DNA from: SIG510 sp045540975
Lineage (GTDB): Bacteria; Bacillota; Clostridia; Oscillospirales; JAAYXM01
Assembly (NCBI GenBank): GCA_045540975.1
Contig: JAZQIE010000134.1
Coordinates: 1-39,848, forward strand
Reading direction: 5' to 3'
DNA: 39,848 nt
Every line of letters starts with the position of its first letter. Within the stretch, counting starts at the first letter, position 1. Both the position numbers and the translations under genes were made by a program. Positions 1-8,311 of the stretch are shown in pieces. The notes beneath the pieces were generated by a model. It was given only the letters and a program-made list of their open reading frames with translations. It did not search any database and had not been told where the DNA came from.

Positions 1-194
1 AATCCACAAAAATTGAGTGGTTAAAACCCGTCTATGCCGATGATATCCTCAGCGGGGTCTGCACGGTTTCGAACCTAACACGCCGAAATGCAAAAAACGG
101 AATTGTTGAGTTGACAATCAAAGTTTACAACCAAAACTCTGTTCTCGTTTTGACAAATGTTACGGAAATGATTGTGAAATGCAGACAATCTTAA
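1..194 (+). CDS. MaoC-like (R)-enoyl-CoA hydratase, C-terminal end (partial)
   Basis: A frame is open from the left edge (codons in phase with base 3) to a TAA at 192-194, giving about 63 residues. It begins STKIEWLKPVYADD and continues with a GIVELTIKVYNQNSVLV stretch. The pattern of W-x-x-P-V-x-x-x-D followed by a strand ending in NQNSVLVL is typical of the last strands of a MaoC-type hotdog dehydratase, which hydrates trans-2-enoyl-CoA. The start, and any fused dehydrogenase domain, lies outside the window. A perfect terminator hairpin follows, so this is the end of its transcript. The assignment rests on one short tail and is therefore moderate. Confidence 0.6.
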   Translation, partial: STKIEWLKPVYADDILSGVCTVSNLTRRNAKNGIVELTIKVYNQNSVLVLTNVTEMIVKCRQS

Positions 195-205
195 GTATAT
201 TGCAG

Positions 206-238
206 AAAGAAACCACCGGTTTGACCGGTGGTTTCTTT
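206..238. terminator. Bidirectional intrinsic terminator
   Basis: A perfect 15-bp stem (206-220 with 224-238) has a 3-nt TTG loop. It is A-rich on the left and T-rich on the right. It sits between the MaoC-like gene and the convergent ferredoxin gene, whose stop codon touches its right arm, so it probably ends both transcripts. Confidence 0.85.
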
Positions 239-924
239 TAGTTTTCCAGGATTCTCCCATCGGTTGAAATTGTAACAACACGCCATGGAATCAGCTTACC
301 GCTTGCCTGCAAAGCGCGTTTTGCCGCAAGTTCTATTCCGCCGCAGCAAGGCACTTCCATGCGCACGATTGTGATGCTTTGGATGTTGTTGCCTGCAATA
401 ATCTGTGTGAGTTTCTCGCTGTAATCACCCTCATCCAATTTCGGGCACCCGATTAACGTAACATGATTTCGGATGAATTCTTGATGGAAGTTTCCATAGG
501 CAAATGCGGTGCAATCCGCCGCTATCAAAAGGTTTGCCCCATCAAAATACGGAGCATAAATCGGTACAAGTTTGATTTGAACCGGCCACTGAGTGAGTTG
601 GCTCTCAACACATACTGACTGTTTGCTCGCATCTCGCTTGATGGCACGTGCAGCTGTACCCGGACATCCGCATGGGAGCGGCTTTTTCTCTTTTTTTGCC
701 GCAAGCACCGCAGCCTCGTCATATGCAGGTGCTTCGCGTTCTTCAAATGAAATCGCATTGGTCGGGCAGGTCGGCAAACAATCCCCCAACCCGTCGCAGT
801 AGTCCTCACGCGTGAGTTTTGCCTTTCCGTTTATCATCTCAATCGCGCCTTCGTGACAAGTGGTCGCGCACGCTCCGCATCCGTTGCATTTTTCTTCATC
901 AATTTTGATTATTTTACGAATCAT
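238..924 (-). CDS. 4Fe-4S dicluster ferredoxin-like protein
   Basis: This 228-residue cytoplasmic iron-sulfur protein probably carries electrons. The N-terminus has a canonical CNGCGACATTC motif (CX2CX2CX3C) near residues 14-24. A second motif, YCDGLGDCLPTCP near residues 42-54, has leucine where the second cysteine of CX2C would be, so that cluster has altered ligation. The C-terminal half has further cysteine motifs (LPCGCPG, VPCCGG). The start is set by a strong AAGGAGGG just upstream. It diverges from a Crp/Fnr regulator with which it shares an 86-bp intergenic region containing a palindrome. As I recall, similar pairs occur near hybrid-cluster protein genes in anaerobes, which would suggest redox or nitrosative-stress function; no hcp gene is visible here. 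Confidence 0.75.
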   Translation of the reverse strand: MIRKIIKIDEEKCNGCGACATTCHEGAIEMINGKAKLTREDYCDGLGDCLPTCPTNAISFEEREAPAYDEAAVLAAKKEKKPLPCGCPGTAARAIKRDASKQSVCVESQLTQWPVQIKLVPIYAPYFDGANLLIAADCTAFAYGNFHQEFIRNHVTLIGCPKLDEGDYSEKLTQIIAGNNIQSITIVRMEVPCCGGIELAAKRALQASGKLIPWRVVTISTDGRILEN

Positions 925-937
925 CGTTTCTCCCTCC

Positions 938-966
938 TTGAATTTCCGATAATATTTTAGTATAAT
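938..966 (+). promoter_or_regulatory. SigA-type promoter of the Crp/Fnr gene
   Basis: TTGAAT (938-943), a 17-bp spacer and TATAAT (961-966) precede the regulator gene, with a predicted start near 973. Confidence 0.7.
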
Positions 967-980
967 TCAAAAAGAATGTC

Positions 981-996
981 TGTTGAATTTTCAACA
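981..996. promoter_or_regulatory. Palindromic candidate operator (TGTTGAATTTTCAACA)
   Basis: Perfect 7-bp arms TGTTGAA/TTCAACA are separated by two bases. The site lies just downstream of the regulator's predicted transcription start, and it overlaps the region where the divergent ferredoxin gene's -35 would be. TTGA/TCAA half-sites resemble Crp/Fnr-family operators, but the spacing is 2 bp shorter than the canonical FNR site. Autoregulation and control of both genes is an inference. Confidence 0.5.
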
Positions 997-1010
997 AAAG
1001 GTGTGTTTTT

Positions 1011-1676
1011 ATGAGAAAATATTTGTCGGAAATAAAACGTTGCGCACTCTTTCGGGAAATCAACGAGCAAGAACTTTTGCCGTTGCTTTCCTGTTTGCAG
1101 GCAAAGATTCTTTCGTTCCAAAAGAAAGAGTTTCTGTTTTTGGAAGGAGATGCCGCGGACTTTATCGGCATTGTGCTTTCGGGCTCTGTCACAATCAGTC
1201 AGCAGGACTATTTCGGAAACCGAACCATTCTCGGAAGAGTCGGAGCCCATGAGTTATTCGGTGAATCGTTTTCCTGCGCGGGGGTCGACATTCTTCCTGT
1301 TGACGTTTCCGCGGATGATGCCGTCACAGTTCTCATTCTCTCTGCCGACCGCATGTTGCATCCTTGCGAGCATACCTGCTCCTTTCATCACTCCGTCATA
1401 TTTCACTTGATGCAAATAATGGCGCAAAAGAATCTGGCATTCCACCGAAAAATCCAAATCACATCCAAGCGCTCTACCAGAGAAAAACTGCTTGCATATC
1501 TGTTGAGCGAAGCAAAACGACAGCAGAGTCGTTCGTTTTCCATCCCGTTTAACCGCCAAGAACTCGCGGATTATCTCGTGGTTGACCGAAGCGGACTTTC
1601 CAATGAAATCAGCAAATTAAAAGAGGAAGGAATTCTTCTCTGTCACAAAAATCGATTCGAACTGCTTCCCTCTTGA
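1011..1676 (+). CDS. Crp/Fnr family transcriptional regulator
   Basis: A 221-residue regulator of typical family length. Residues about 10-120 form a cyclic-nucleotide-binding-type beta-roll (CALFREINEQEL opening, FLEGDAADFIGIVLSGSVTI, RVGAHELFGES). A long dimerisation helix follows (about 125-150), then a C-terminal winged helix with recognition segment NRQELADYLVVDRSGLSNEISKL, the HTH_Crp signature. No FNR-like N-terminal cysteine cluster is present, so the effector cannot be read from sequence. The SD is AAAGGTG. It is divergent from the ferredoxin-like gene and is probably its regulator. The TGA stop lies inside the -35 element of the downstream permease promoter. Confidence 0.88.
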   Translation: MRKYLSEIKRCALFREINEQELLPLLSCLQAKILSFQKKEFLFLEGDAADFIGIVLSGSVTISQQDYFGNRTILGRVGAHELFGESFSCAGVDILPVDVSADDAVTVLILSADRMLHPCEHTCSFHHSVIFHLMQIMAQKNLAFHRKIQITSKRSTREKLLAYLLSEAKRQQSRSFSIPFNRQELADYLVVDRSGLSNEISKLKEEGILLCHKNRFELLPS

Positions 1677-1700
1677 AATTTCGGCAAAATCTGTTATACT
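1673..1700 (+). promoter_or_regulatory. SigA-type promoter of the EamA permease gene
   Basis: TTGAAA (1673-1678), a 16-bp spacer and TATACT (1695-1700). The -35 hexamer contains the TGA stop codon of the upstream regulator (1674-1676). Confidence 0.7.
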
Positions 1701-1720
1701 CATTGCTTGGAGTTGATATT

Positions 1721-2644
1721 ATGAAAAGTCAAAAAACAAAAGGAAATATGCTCCTTTTACTCACCGCTTTTATTTGGGGTGTGTCCTTCATTTCGCAAAG
1801 CAAGGGTGTGGAAACCGTCCCTCCCATCGCATTCAACGGTATCCGCAGTGTGTTGGGCGGTTTGGTTTTGCTTCCGGTCATCTTTTTCTTGGACAGCCAA
1901 AAGAAACGAAACGGGCAGCCTGTCCAAAAGATGGATCGAACCCTTTTGATTGCAGGCCTTGTCTGCGGCGTATTTCTCTGTCTTGCCTCAACGTTGCAGA
2001 CCATTGGGATGCTGGAAACAAGTCCCGGAAAAGCAGGCTTTATCACCGCGCTTTATATGGTCATCGTTCCCATCATCGGTTTGTTCATGGGAAAGCGCCC
2101 GCGTCCTATCATTTTACTATCGGTTCTTGTAGCGGTTGCCGGTTTGTATTTCATGTGCATTACACCGGGTGAACTTTCTCTCAACACAGGTGATTTATGG
2201 GTATTCTGCTGTGCATTCATTTTTTCGGGTCACATTCTCGCAATCGACCACTTCTCTCCGAAAGTTGACGGAGTAAAACTCGCGTGTCTGCAATTCTTCG
2301 TCTGCGGTATCATCAATCTGATTTGGATGTGCTTTGACGAAATCCCCTCGTTCTCCACCGTAATGAATGCTTGGATGTCAATCGGCTATTCCGGTGTGCT
2401 TTCCTGCGGCGTTGCTTATACCCTGCAAATTGTTGGTCAGAAATATACCGACCCCACCTCCGCATCCATCTTAATGAGTTTGGAGTCTGTATTTGCAACA
2501 CTTGCCACGGTTGTCCTGATTGCTCTCGGCTGGAATCTTACCGGCGGTGCCATGACCATTCGTGAAATCGCAGGCTGCGTGCTCATGTTCGTAGCGATTG
2601 TTTTGGTCCAGCTTCCCGAGCGACAAAAAGCCACCCAATATTGA
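1721..2644 (+). CDS. DMT superfamily (EamA) transporter
   Basis: A 307-residue integral membrane protein with about ten hydrophobic segments arranged as two EamA repeats. The first repeat opens with LLLLTAFIWGVSFISQSKG and contains the FNGIRSVLGGLVLLPV segment; the second begins around GDLWVFCCAFIFSGHILAID and contains the TDPTSASILMSLESVFA helix typical of EamA permeases. Such proteins export or import small metabolites; the substrate is not predictable. The start at 1721 is chosen over upstream codons because GGAG lies 8 nt before it and the promoter leaves only about 15 nt of leader. It is transcribed separately from the Na+/H+ antiporter that follows. Confidence 0.9.
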   Translation: MKSQKTKGNMLLLLTAFIWGVSFISQSKGVETVPPIAFNGIRSVLGGLVLLPVIFFLDSQKKRNGQPVQKMDRTLLIAGLVCGVFLCLASTLQTIGMLETSPGKAGFITALYMVIVPIIGLFMGKRPRPIILLSVLVAVAGLYFMCITPGELSLNTGDLWVFCCAFIFSGHILAIDHFSPKVDGVKLACLQFFVCGIINLIWMCFDEIPSFSTVMNAWMSIGYSGVLSCGVAYTLQIVGQKYTDPTSASILMSLESVFATLATVVLIALGWNLTGGAMTIREIAGCVLMFVAIVLVQLPERQKATQY

Positions 2645-2669
2645 CTTTTTTCTACAAATATGGTATGAT
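2641..2669 (+). promoter_or_regulatory. Strong SigA-type promoter of the NhaC gene
   Basis: TTGACT (2641-2646), a 17-bp spacer and TATGAT (2664-2669) with an extended TGG. The -35 contains the TGA stop of the EamA gene (2642-2644). Confidence 0.8.
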
Positions 2670-2709
2670 AAAAACCGCATTTCAAAAAAATATTTTGGGG
2701 GTAAAACAC

Positions 2710-4326
2710 ATGAAATCTCGTAGCAAGAAACTTGTTACAGCAGTCGTCGCAGCCCTGCTTCTTGTGATTGTCACAACCATCACCGCAGCAGCAACCGGCG
2801 ACAGCGCAGCCACCACCGGCTATATCGGTACCTTCTGGGCACTGATTCCGCCGCTGGTTGCAATCGCACTCGCGCTCATCACCAAAGAAGTTTATTCCTC
2901 GCTCTTTATCGGTATCGTTCTCGGCGGTCTGCTTGCCGCGAATTGGAAACCGGTCGGTGCTTTGGACTACGTCTTAAATGACGGTCTGATTGCCGCAGTT
3001 TCCGGCACCGCAGGTATCTTCATTTTCTTGGTCATCCTCGGCGCAATCGTCGCTTTAATCAACAAAGCAGGCGGCTCCGCAGCATTTGGCCGTTGGGCCG
3101 AAAAAAACATCAAGTCCCGTGTTGGTGCAATGTTTGCAACCTTCGTTTTGGGTATCTTGATTTTCATTGACGACTACTTCAACTGCCTCACCGTCGGTAG
3201 TGTTATGCGTCCGGTCACCGATGCTCACCGCATCTCCCGTGCGAAGTTCGCATACCTCATTGATGCTACCGCAGCTCCGATTTGCATGATTGCTCCGGTT
3301 TCTTCTTGGGCAGCTGCAGTTGCGGAGTTCACCGAAGGTACCGGTTACTCCGGAATCGAGCTCTTTATCCGTGCAATTCCGTATAACTTCTATTCGCTTC
3401 TCACCTTGGTCTTTATCATCGCAATCACTCTCATGAAGTTTGATTACGGTCCCATGAAGCTTCATGAACTCAATGCAATGACCAAAGGCGACCTCTTCAC
3501 CTCGGGTCAGGATGATGTTGAAACCGCAGAATCCGTCGAAGCAAATCCGAAGGGTCGCGTAATCGACCTGATTCTCCCGGTCATCGTTTTGGTTGTCCTG
3601 AGCGTTATCGGTCTTATCTATGTCGGCGGATACTTCTCCGGCAGCGACTTTATCACCGCGTTCGGCAACACCGATGCAACCGTCGGTCTCCCGTGGGGTG
3701 CTTTGATTGCATTGGTCCTCACCATCATCTATCTGGTTGCACGCCGTGTTGTCACCTTCAAGGAAGCAATGGCTTGCATTCCGCGCGGCTTTAACGCAAT
3801 GGTCCCGGCAATCATGATTCTTACCTTTGCAACCGCATTGAAGAACATGACCGGTCTTTTGGATGCGGCAGGTTATGTGGAAGGTCTCATGAACTCCGCA
3901 GCTGCAGGTTTTGCAAACTTCTTGCCTGCAATCATCTTCTTGGTTGCTTGTGTTCTTGCGTTCTCCACCGGTACTTCCTGGGGCACCTTCGGTATCCTGA
4001 TTCCGATCGTTACCAGCATCTTTGCACCGACCAGCCCGTTCCTCGTCATTGGTGTTTCCGCTTGTCTTGCAGGTGCTGTCTGCGGTGACCACTGCTCCCC
4101 GATTTCCGACACCACCATCATGTCCTCGGCGGGCAGTCAGTCCAACCACCTCAACCATGTATCAACTCAGCTTCCGTATGCGATTACGGTTGCACTCATT
4201 TCGTTTGTTACCTATCTCTTGTCTGCATTCATTCAGAACGCATACATCCTTTTAGGTTTCGGCGTGGTTGTGACCGTTCTCACACTCTTTGTCATCAAGA
4301 CGCTGACTTCAAAGAAATCCGCATAA
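2710..4326 (+). CDS. NhaC-family Na+/H+ antiporter
   Basis: A 538-residue polytopic membrane protein. After an N-terminal hydrophobic segment (about residues 8-28), it shows family landmarks: FLVILGAIVALINKAGG, ILIFIDDYFNCLTVGSVMRP with its membrane acidic pair, the GTSWGTFGILIPI motif and the GDHCSPISDTTIMSSAGS motif. These features place it in the Na_H_antiporter (NhaC/MleN-like) family, which exchanges Na+ for H+ or for H+ plus an organic acid; the co-substrate cannot be told from sequence. The start at 2710 is chosen for GGGGG 8 nt upstream; earlier in-frame codons would sit on the promoter. The gene is monocistronic, with its own promoter and a strong terminator. Confidence 0.9.
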   Translation: MKSRSKKLVTAVVAALLLVIVTTITAAATGDSAATTGYIGTFWALIPPLVAIALALITKEVYSSLFIGIVLGGLLAANWKPVGALDYVLNDGLIAAVSGTAGIFIFLVILGAIVALINKAGGSAAFGRWAEKNIKSRVGAMFATFVLGILIFIDDYFNCLTVGSVMRPVTDAHRISRAKFAYLIDATAAPICMIAPVSSWAAAVAEFTEGTGYSGIELFIRAIPYNFYSLLTLVFIIAITLMKFDYGPMKLHELNAMTKGDLFTSGQDDVETAESVEANPKGRVIDLILPVIVLVVLSVIGLIYVGGYFSGSDFITAFGNTDATVGLPWGALIALVLTIIYLVARRVVTFKEAMACIPRGFNAMVPAIMILTFATALKNMTGLLDAAGYVEGLMNSAAAGFANFLPAIIFLVACVLAFSTGTSWGTFGILIPIVTSIFAPTSPFLVIGVSACLAGAVCGDHCSPISDTTIMSSAGSQSNHLNHVSTQLPYAITVALISFVTYLLSAFIQNAYILLGFGVVVTVLTLFVIKTLTSKKSA

Positions 4327-4334
4327 TGAATTCC

Positions 4335-4373
4335 AAAAGCACCGAAATCCAAAACGGATTTCGGTGCTTTTTT
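4335..4373 (+). terminator. Intrinsic terminator of the NhaC gene
   Basis: A 16-bp perfect stem (4335-4350 with 4356-4371) with a 5-nt loop, followed by a T-run. The next gene's -35 begins immediately after it. Confidence 0.9.
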
Positions 4374-4374
4374 C

Positions 4375-4403
4375 TTGCACAAAGCGAAACTTTCCGTTAT
4401 AAT
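4375..4403 (+). promoter_or_regulatory. SigA-type promoter of the gtrA-like gene
   Basis: TTGCAC (4375-4380), a 17-bp spacer and a perfect TATAAT (4398-4403) directly follow the terminator. Confidence 0.75.
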
Positions 4404-4428
4404 AATACAAAAGATTGGAGGTAACCGT

Positions 4429-4857
4429 ATGAGTAATGCAAAAAAAGAATTGATTCGCTCCATTAAATTTACTCTGTTTTCCATCAGCGCAGGTATCATC
4501 CAGATCCTGAGTTTTACTGTTTTTGAGGAAGTGCTTCACCTTTACCACTGGCTTGGATATCTGCTTGCATTGATTCTGTCTGTGGTCTGGAACTTCACAC
4601 TTAACCGCAAATTCACATTCCATTCCGCCAACAATATTCCGATTGCTATGGCGAAGGTTGCGGGATTCTATCTGGTTTTCACTCCCCTGTCCACTTGGTG
4701 GACCGCGGTTTTGACCGACACCGTCGGCTGGAACGAATACCTTGTCGTAATCCTGACCATGTTGGTCAATTTTATCACCGAGTTCTTATTTGACCGCTTC
4801 TGTGTATTTGGAGCAAGCATCGACACCGCAAAGAAAAAGGAGTCCTCTGATGAATAA
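4429..4857 (+). CDS. GtrA-family membrane protein
   Basis: A 142-residue protein with four predicted membrane helices. Features fitting the GtrA family are the early IKFTLFSISAGIIQILSFTVF helix, the segment VVWNFTLNRKFTFHSA (the conserved N-x-x-x-N-R-x-x-x-F pattern) and the closing NFITEFLFDRFCVFG. GtrA-like proteins are thought to help flip or present lipid-linked sugars for surface polysaccharide modification; no glycosyltransferase gene is adjacent, so the partner is unknown. The start is set by GGAGGT 6 nt upstream. It overlaps the next gene by 8 nt, indicating translational coupling. Confidence 0.85.
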   Translation: MSNAKKELIRSIKFTLFSISAGIIQILSFTVFEEVLHLYHWLGYLLALILSVVWNFTLNRKFTFHSANNIPIAMAKVAGFYLVFTPLSTWWTAVLTDTVGWNEYLVVILTMLVNFITEFLFDRFCVFGASIDTAKKKESSDE

Positions 4858-5374
4858 TATTCGTAAAATTATAGGAATTTTCGCGGGAATCGGTTTGATC
4901 GTTTGCATCATCTTCGCGGCAAGCCGCACAGCAAATGGAAAATTTGACGGCGGTACAAAAGAAAGCCGTGAAGCGATTCTCTCCTCAGGCGGCACCAACC
5001 AATCCTGGAGTATTCTGTTTGAAACGGAAGTTGAAGGATATCTTGCTTGCGCGATTGCATATGAAGATGAGCGCGGAATTGCGATTTTCGAGCCGTTGAA
5101 AAACGGAAACTACGGCTATGTTACTCGGATTTTACGGGAAGGCAGTGAAATTGTTTCCCTCCCCGTTCATTTAAAGGATAATTACTACCTTTTGATTTAC
5201 GCCGATATCCCAAATCCCGACTATGCTGAGGTCACGTTCACGGTGGAGGAAGAAGCGCAAACTCCAATCCGCTTGGATGCAGCAAGCGGCGGCGTTCTCT
5301 TCGCGGAACTCCCTTCAACCGAGTTTGAAGCAGACATTCGCTACTATGACCGAAGCGGAACCCTCTATCAATAA
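4850..5374 (+). CDS. Hypothetical membrane-anchored extracytoplasmic protein
   Basis: A 174-residue protein that I do not recognise. An N-terminal positively charged stretch and one hydrophobic helix (about residues 6-24, IIGIFAGIGLIVCIIFAAS) suggest a signal anchor with no clear cleavage site. The remaining ~150 residues are acidic, strand-rich and without cysteines, suggesting a beta-sandwich domain outside the membrane. The start at 4850 is supported by AGGAG 7 nt upstream and by the 8-nt overlap with the gtrA-like gene, so the two are one operon and may act together at the cell surface. Confidence 0.8.
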   Translation: MNNIRKIIGIFAGIGLIVCIIFAASRTANGKFDGGTKESREAILSSGGTNQSWSILFETEVEGYLACAIAYEDERGIAIFEPLKNGNYGYVTRILREGSEIVSLPVHLKDNYYLLIYADIPNPDYAEVTFTVEEEAQTPIRLDAASGGVLFAELPSTEFEADIRYYDRSGTLYQ

Positions 5375-5375
5375 T

Positions 5376-5413
5376 AAAGAACGCATCTTGCAAATACAAG
5401 ATGCGTTCTTTTT
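5376..5413. terminator. Bidirectional terminator between convergent genes
   Basis: A 15-bp perfect stem (5376-5390 with 5397-5411) with a 6-nt loop and flanking A/T tracts serves both the gtrA-like operon and the opposing trkA-trkH operon. Confidence 0.9.
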
Positions 5414-5428
5414 ATCATGATTGTTTTC

Positions 5429-6871
5429 CTATCTTCTTTTCCAAATCGACGGTGCGAACAAGACCAAAACGGGCATAATTTCCAATCTTCCCGCAAGCAT
5501 GTTAAAAGACAGCAGGATTTTGCCAAAGTTCGAAAAACCGGCAAAATTCGACAACGGACCAATCTCTCCCAAACCAGGTCCGACATTGTTGATGGTCGTT
5601 ACAACCGCAGAGAATGTAGTTTGGAATGTGTACTCCTCAAGTGAAAGTAATAAAGTTGAACCAAACAACAGCAGAATATAAACCACAAAAAAGCCCATCA
5701 AGGCATTTTTGGTTTCGTTGGTAACACGCTCTCCTTCAAACCGAACAGTACCGATGCTGCGCGGTTGATGCATTCTTCGTACCTCATTGCGGGCAAATTT
5801 TCCGAGCATAACAACACGAGCTACCTTGATGCCGCCGCCGGTAGATCCTGCACAAGCACCAACCATCATCAAAAGCAACAGAATGCATTGTGAAAAAGCA
5901 GGCCAATTGGTAAAATCAACGGTAGAAAACCCGGTTGTTGTTATGATAGAAGCCACTTGGAAAAATGCGTGACGAAATGCGGTTGAAATCGACTCATACT
6001 GCGGAATCAAATTCAGCGTTATCAAACTGGTCGACAGAACAACAATGATGCCATACCATTTGAGTTCTTCACTGCGGATTGCACGAAGAACTTTTCCGCA
6101 AACAATAAAATAGAACAAGTTGAAATTGATACCAAACAGAAGCATAAATACAGTGATTACACCGTCAATGTATGCGCTGTTGTAATAGGCAATGCTGGTA
6201 TTCTTCATGCTGAATCCGCCGGTTCCGGCAGTACCGAAAGAATGCACCACACTGTCAAAAAACGGCATTCCGCCCGCAATTAACAGCACAATTTCAATCA
6301 AGGTCATTGCAATATAGATGCCGTAAAGGATTCGCGCGGTTAAGCGAACCTTGGAAACCAGTTTTCCCACACTCGGTCCGGGGACTTCCGCGCGCATCAA
6401 GTACATTTCACTGCTGCTGCTTTGCGGCAAAACCGCGAGCGCAAACACCAAAATACCCATTCCACCGATCCAATGAGTAAAACTACGCCAAAACAGCATT
6501 CCGTGAGACAATGCTTCGACATTTGTCAAAATGCTTGCACCGGTTGTGGTAAAACCCGAAACAGTTTCAAAAAATGCATCAATAAAACTCGGGATAGAAT
6601 TACTAATAACAAACGGAAGCGCACCAAACAAAGACAATATGATCCACGAAAGTGCCACAATGACAAATCCCTCACGCGCATACATTGTGCTGTTTTTCGG
6701 CTTACGGAATGCAAGCGCAGAGCCCACCAAAATTAAAAGCACTGCAGGAATCAAGAATGCAAGCCAAGTGTTCTCTCGGTAGATGAGCGAAACCAAAAGC
6801 GGTAACAGGAGCAAAATCCCTTCAATTCGCATCAGTTTCCCGATGATGTATCCAACCATTCGATAATTCAT
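5429..6871 (-). CDS. trkH: TrkH-family potassium uptake protein
   Basis: A 480-residue K+ translocating subunit of the Trk/Ktr system. The four pore-loop repeats can be read with their selectivity-filter glycines: SGFTTTGAS, GTAGTGGFS, ITTTGFSTVDF and, in the last repeat, NNVGPGLGEIGP. A conserved GACAGSTGGGIK segment precedes the last repeat. The start at 6871 (MNYRMVGYIIGK) is chosen because GAGGGATC lies just upstream; earlier in-frame codons would extend back into trkA. The gene follows trkA by 13 nt and is surely co-transcribed, giving the complete channel plus its nucleotide-gated regulator. Confidence 0.95.
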   Translation of the reverse strand: MNYRMVGYIIGKLMRIEGILLLLPLLVSLIYRENTWLAFLIPAVLLILVGSALAFRKPKNSTMYAREGFVIVALSWIILSLFGALPFVISNSIPSFIDAFFETVSGFTTTGASILTNVEALSHGMLFWRSFTHWIGGMGILVFALAVLPQSSSSEMYLMRAEVPGPSVGKLVSKVRLTARILYGIYIAMTLIEIVLLIAGGMPFFDSVVHSFGTAGTGGFSMKNTSIAYYNSAYIDGVITVFMLLFGINFNLFYFIVCGKVLRAIRSEELKWYGIIVVLSTSLITLNLIPQYESISTAFRHAFFQVASIITTTGFSTVDFTNWPAFSQCILLLLMMVGACAGSTGGGIKVARVVMLGKFARNEVRRMHQPRSIGTVRFEGERVTNETKNALMGFFVVYILLLFGSTLLLSLEEYTFQTTFSAVVTTINNVGPGLGEIGPLSNFAGFSNFGKILLSFNMLAGRLEIMPVLVLFAPSIWKRR

Positions 6872-6884
6872 AGATCCCTCACAC

Positions 6885-8252
6885 TCAATGATACATTTCG
6901 ATGATATCTTCCAAGGTCTGTAAAATATGCTCCGCTGTGACAATGACCACGCTGTCTCCCGGCTGCATAGAGTCGCTACCACCCGGAATAATCGCGCGAC
7001 CTTTACGGACAATGCATGCCACCAAAAGGTGCGGCTTTAACTTTAACTCGCTGAGTGAAATACCGACAAACGGAGTATCCTCCGTAACACGGAATTCGAG
7101 CGCTTCCACTTTTTGGTCAACAAGTTTGCAAAGGGTTTCAACACTGTTAATATCAAACGAGTTTTGCATGGCTCGAACAAAACCGACAATGCGGTCCGCG
7201 GTAACATCCTTCGGAGAAACCGCACTGTCAATTCCAACATCGTCCAACATTTTGAGAAGCGACAAACGGTTGATTTTCGGAATCACCTTCTGCACGCGCA
7301 GACTCTGTGCATACATCGAGATGATGATATTCTCTTCGTCAATATCGGTGAGCGCCACACAAGCGTCGTACTCGGCAAGCCCTTCTTCATTTAAAAGCTC
7401 ATGTTCACTTCCGTCACCGTGAACAATTTCAACACGCGGAAGCATTTCGGAAAGTTGAATACAACGTTCTTCGTCTTTTTCGATAATCTTCACACGCATA
7501 CCGGATTTTGCCAAACGTCTTGCAAGGTAGTATCCGATTTTTCCGCCGCCGATGATAAGCGCAGAGCGGCTTTTCTCTTTGTAAATACCGATTTTTTTGA
7601 AAAACTCAGTAATCTCGCCCGGGTCACCCGTCAATGTGATGTGGTCTTCTTCATGCAGAACAAAGCTGCCGTTGGGGATGTATACCTCATCACCGCGCTG
7701 AACAACACAGACCAGAATTTTTGTTCCGTACTGTTTTCCGATTTCCTGCAAGGATTTCCCATGAACAGGGCTTCCCTGCGCGATTTTAATCTCAACAAGG
7801 TCAACGCGACCGCGTGCAAAGGATTCTATCTTAAGTGCAGACGGGAATCGCAGAATTCTGGAGATTTCCGACGCGGTCTCCATCTCGGGATTAACCGCCA
7901 TGGAAAGGCCGAGTTCTTCCTTCAAGAAAATCAACTGTTCGGAATACTCCGGATTGCGCACACGCGCAATGGTATTCTTTGCACCGATTTTTTTACCCAC
8001 CATGCAGCTGAGGATGTTGAGTTCATCGGAAGACGTTGCCGCAATCAAAAGATCCGCTTTATTCACTTTTGCTTCCATCTGGACCTTATAGCTTGCACCG
8101 TTACCGCTGATACCCAAAACATCGAAAGTGTTGACTGTTTCTTCAATGACCTTCGGATTGCGGTCAATGACAACGATATCATGCCCTTCTTGCGACAAAA
8201 TCCGTGTCAAAGTGTCACCGACTTTTCCGTCGCCGATAATCACAATTCTCAT
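6885..8252 (-). CDS. trkA: Trk system potassium uptake protein TrkA
   Basis: A 455-residue cytoplasmic regulatory subunit that gates TrkH in response to bound nucleotides. It has the full tandem RCK architecture: a first Rossmann fold (MRIVIIGDGKVGDTL, with acidic residue in VVIDRNP), an RCK_C domain, a second Rossmann fold (ALIIGGGKIGYYLARRLA, VKIIEKDEE) and a second RCK_C. Its length matches the two-domain TrkA form, not the ~220-residue KtrA form. The SD GGGAGTG and a good promoter just upstream mark it as the first gene of the trkA-trkH operon. Confidence 0.95.
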   Translation of the reverse strand: MRIVIIGDGKVGDTLTRILSQEGHDIVVIDRNPKVIEETVNTFDVLGISGNGASYKVQMEAKVNKADLLIAATSSDELNILSCMVGKKIGAKNTIARVRNPEYSEQLIFLKEELGLSMAVNPEMETASEISRILRFPSALKIESFARGRVDLVEIKIAQGSPVHGKSLQEIGKQYGTKILVCVVQRGDEVYIPNGSFVLHEEDHITLTGDPGEITEFFKKIGIYKEKSRSALIIGGGKIGYYLARRLAKSGMRVKIIEKDEERCIQLSEMLPRVEIVHGDGSEHELLNEEGLAEYDACVALTDIDEENIIISMYAQSLRVQKVIPKINRLSLLKMLDDVGIDSAVSPKDVTADRIVGFVRAMQNSFDINSVETLCKLVDQKVEALEFRVTEDTPFVGISLSELKLKPHLLVACIVRKGRAIIPGGSDSMQPGDSVVIVTAEHILQTLEDIIEMYH

Positions 8253-8282
8253 AGTTTCACTCCCGTCTACATGGTAGAGTTT

Positions 8283-8311
8283 ATTATACGCTTATTCTTT
8301 TTCGAAATCAA
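8283..8311 (-). promoter_or_regulatory. SigA-type promoter of trkA-trkH
   Basis: On the minus strand, TTGATT (8311-8306), a 17-bp spacer and TATAAT (8288-8283). The -35 contains the TGA stop of the upstream N-acetyltransferase gene (8310-8308). Confidence 0.75.

Noticed and set aside
3055..4158. A long minus-strand frame opposite the NhaC gene
   Set aside because: It is antisense to a clear transporter, is rich in odd hydrophilic composition, and has no SD or homologous motifs.
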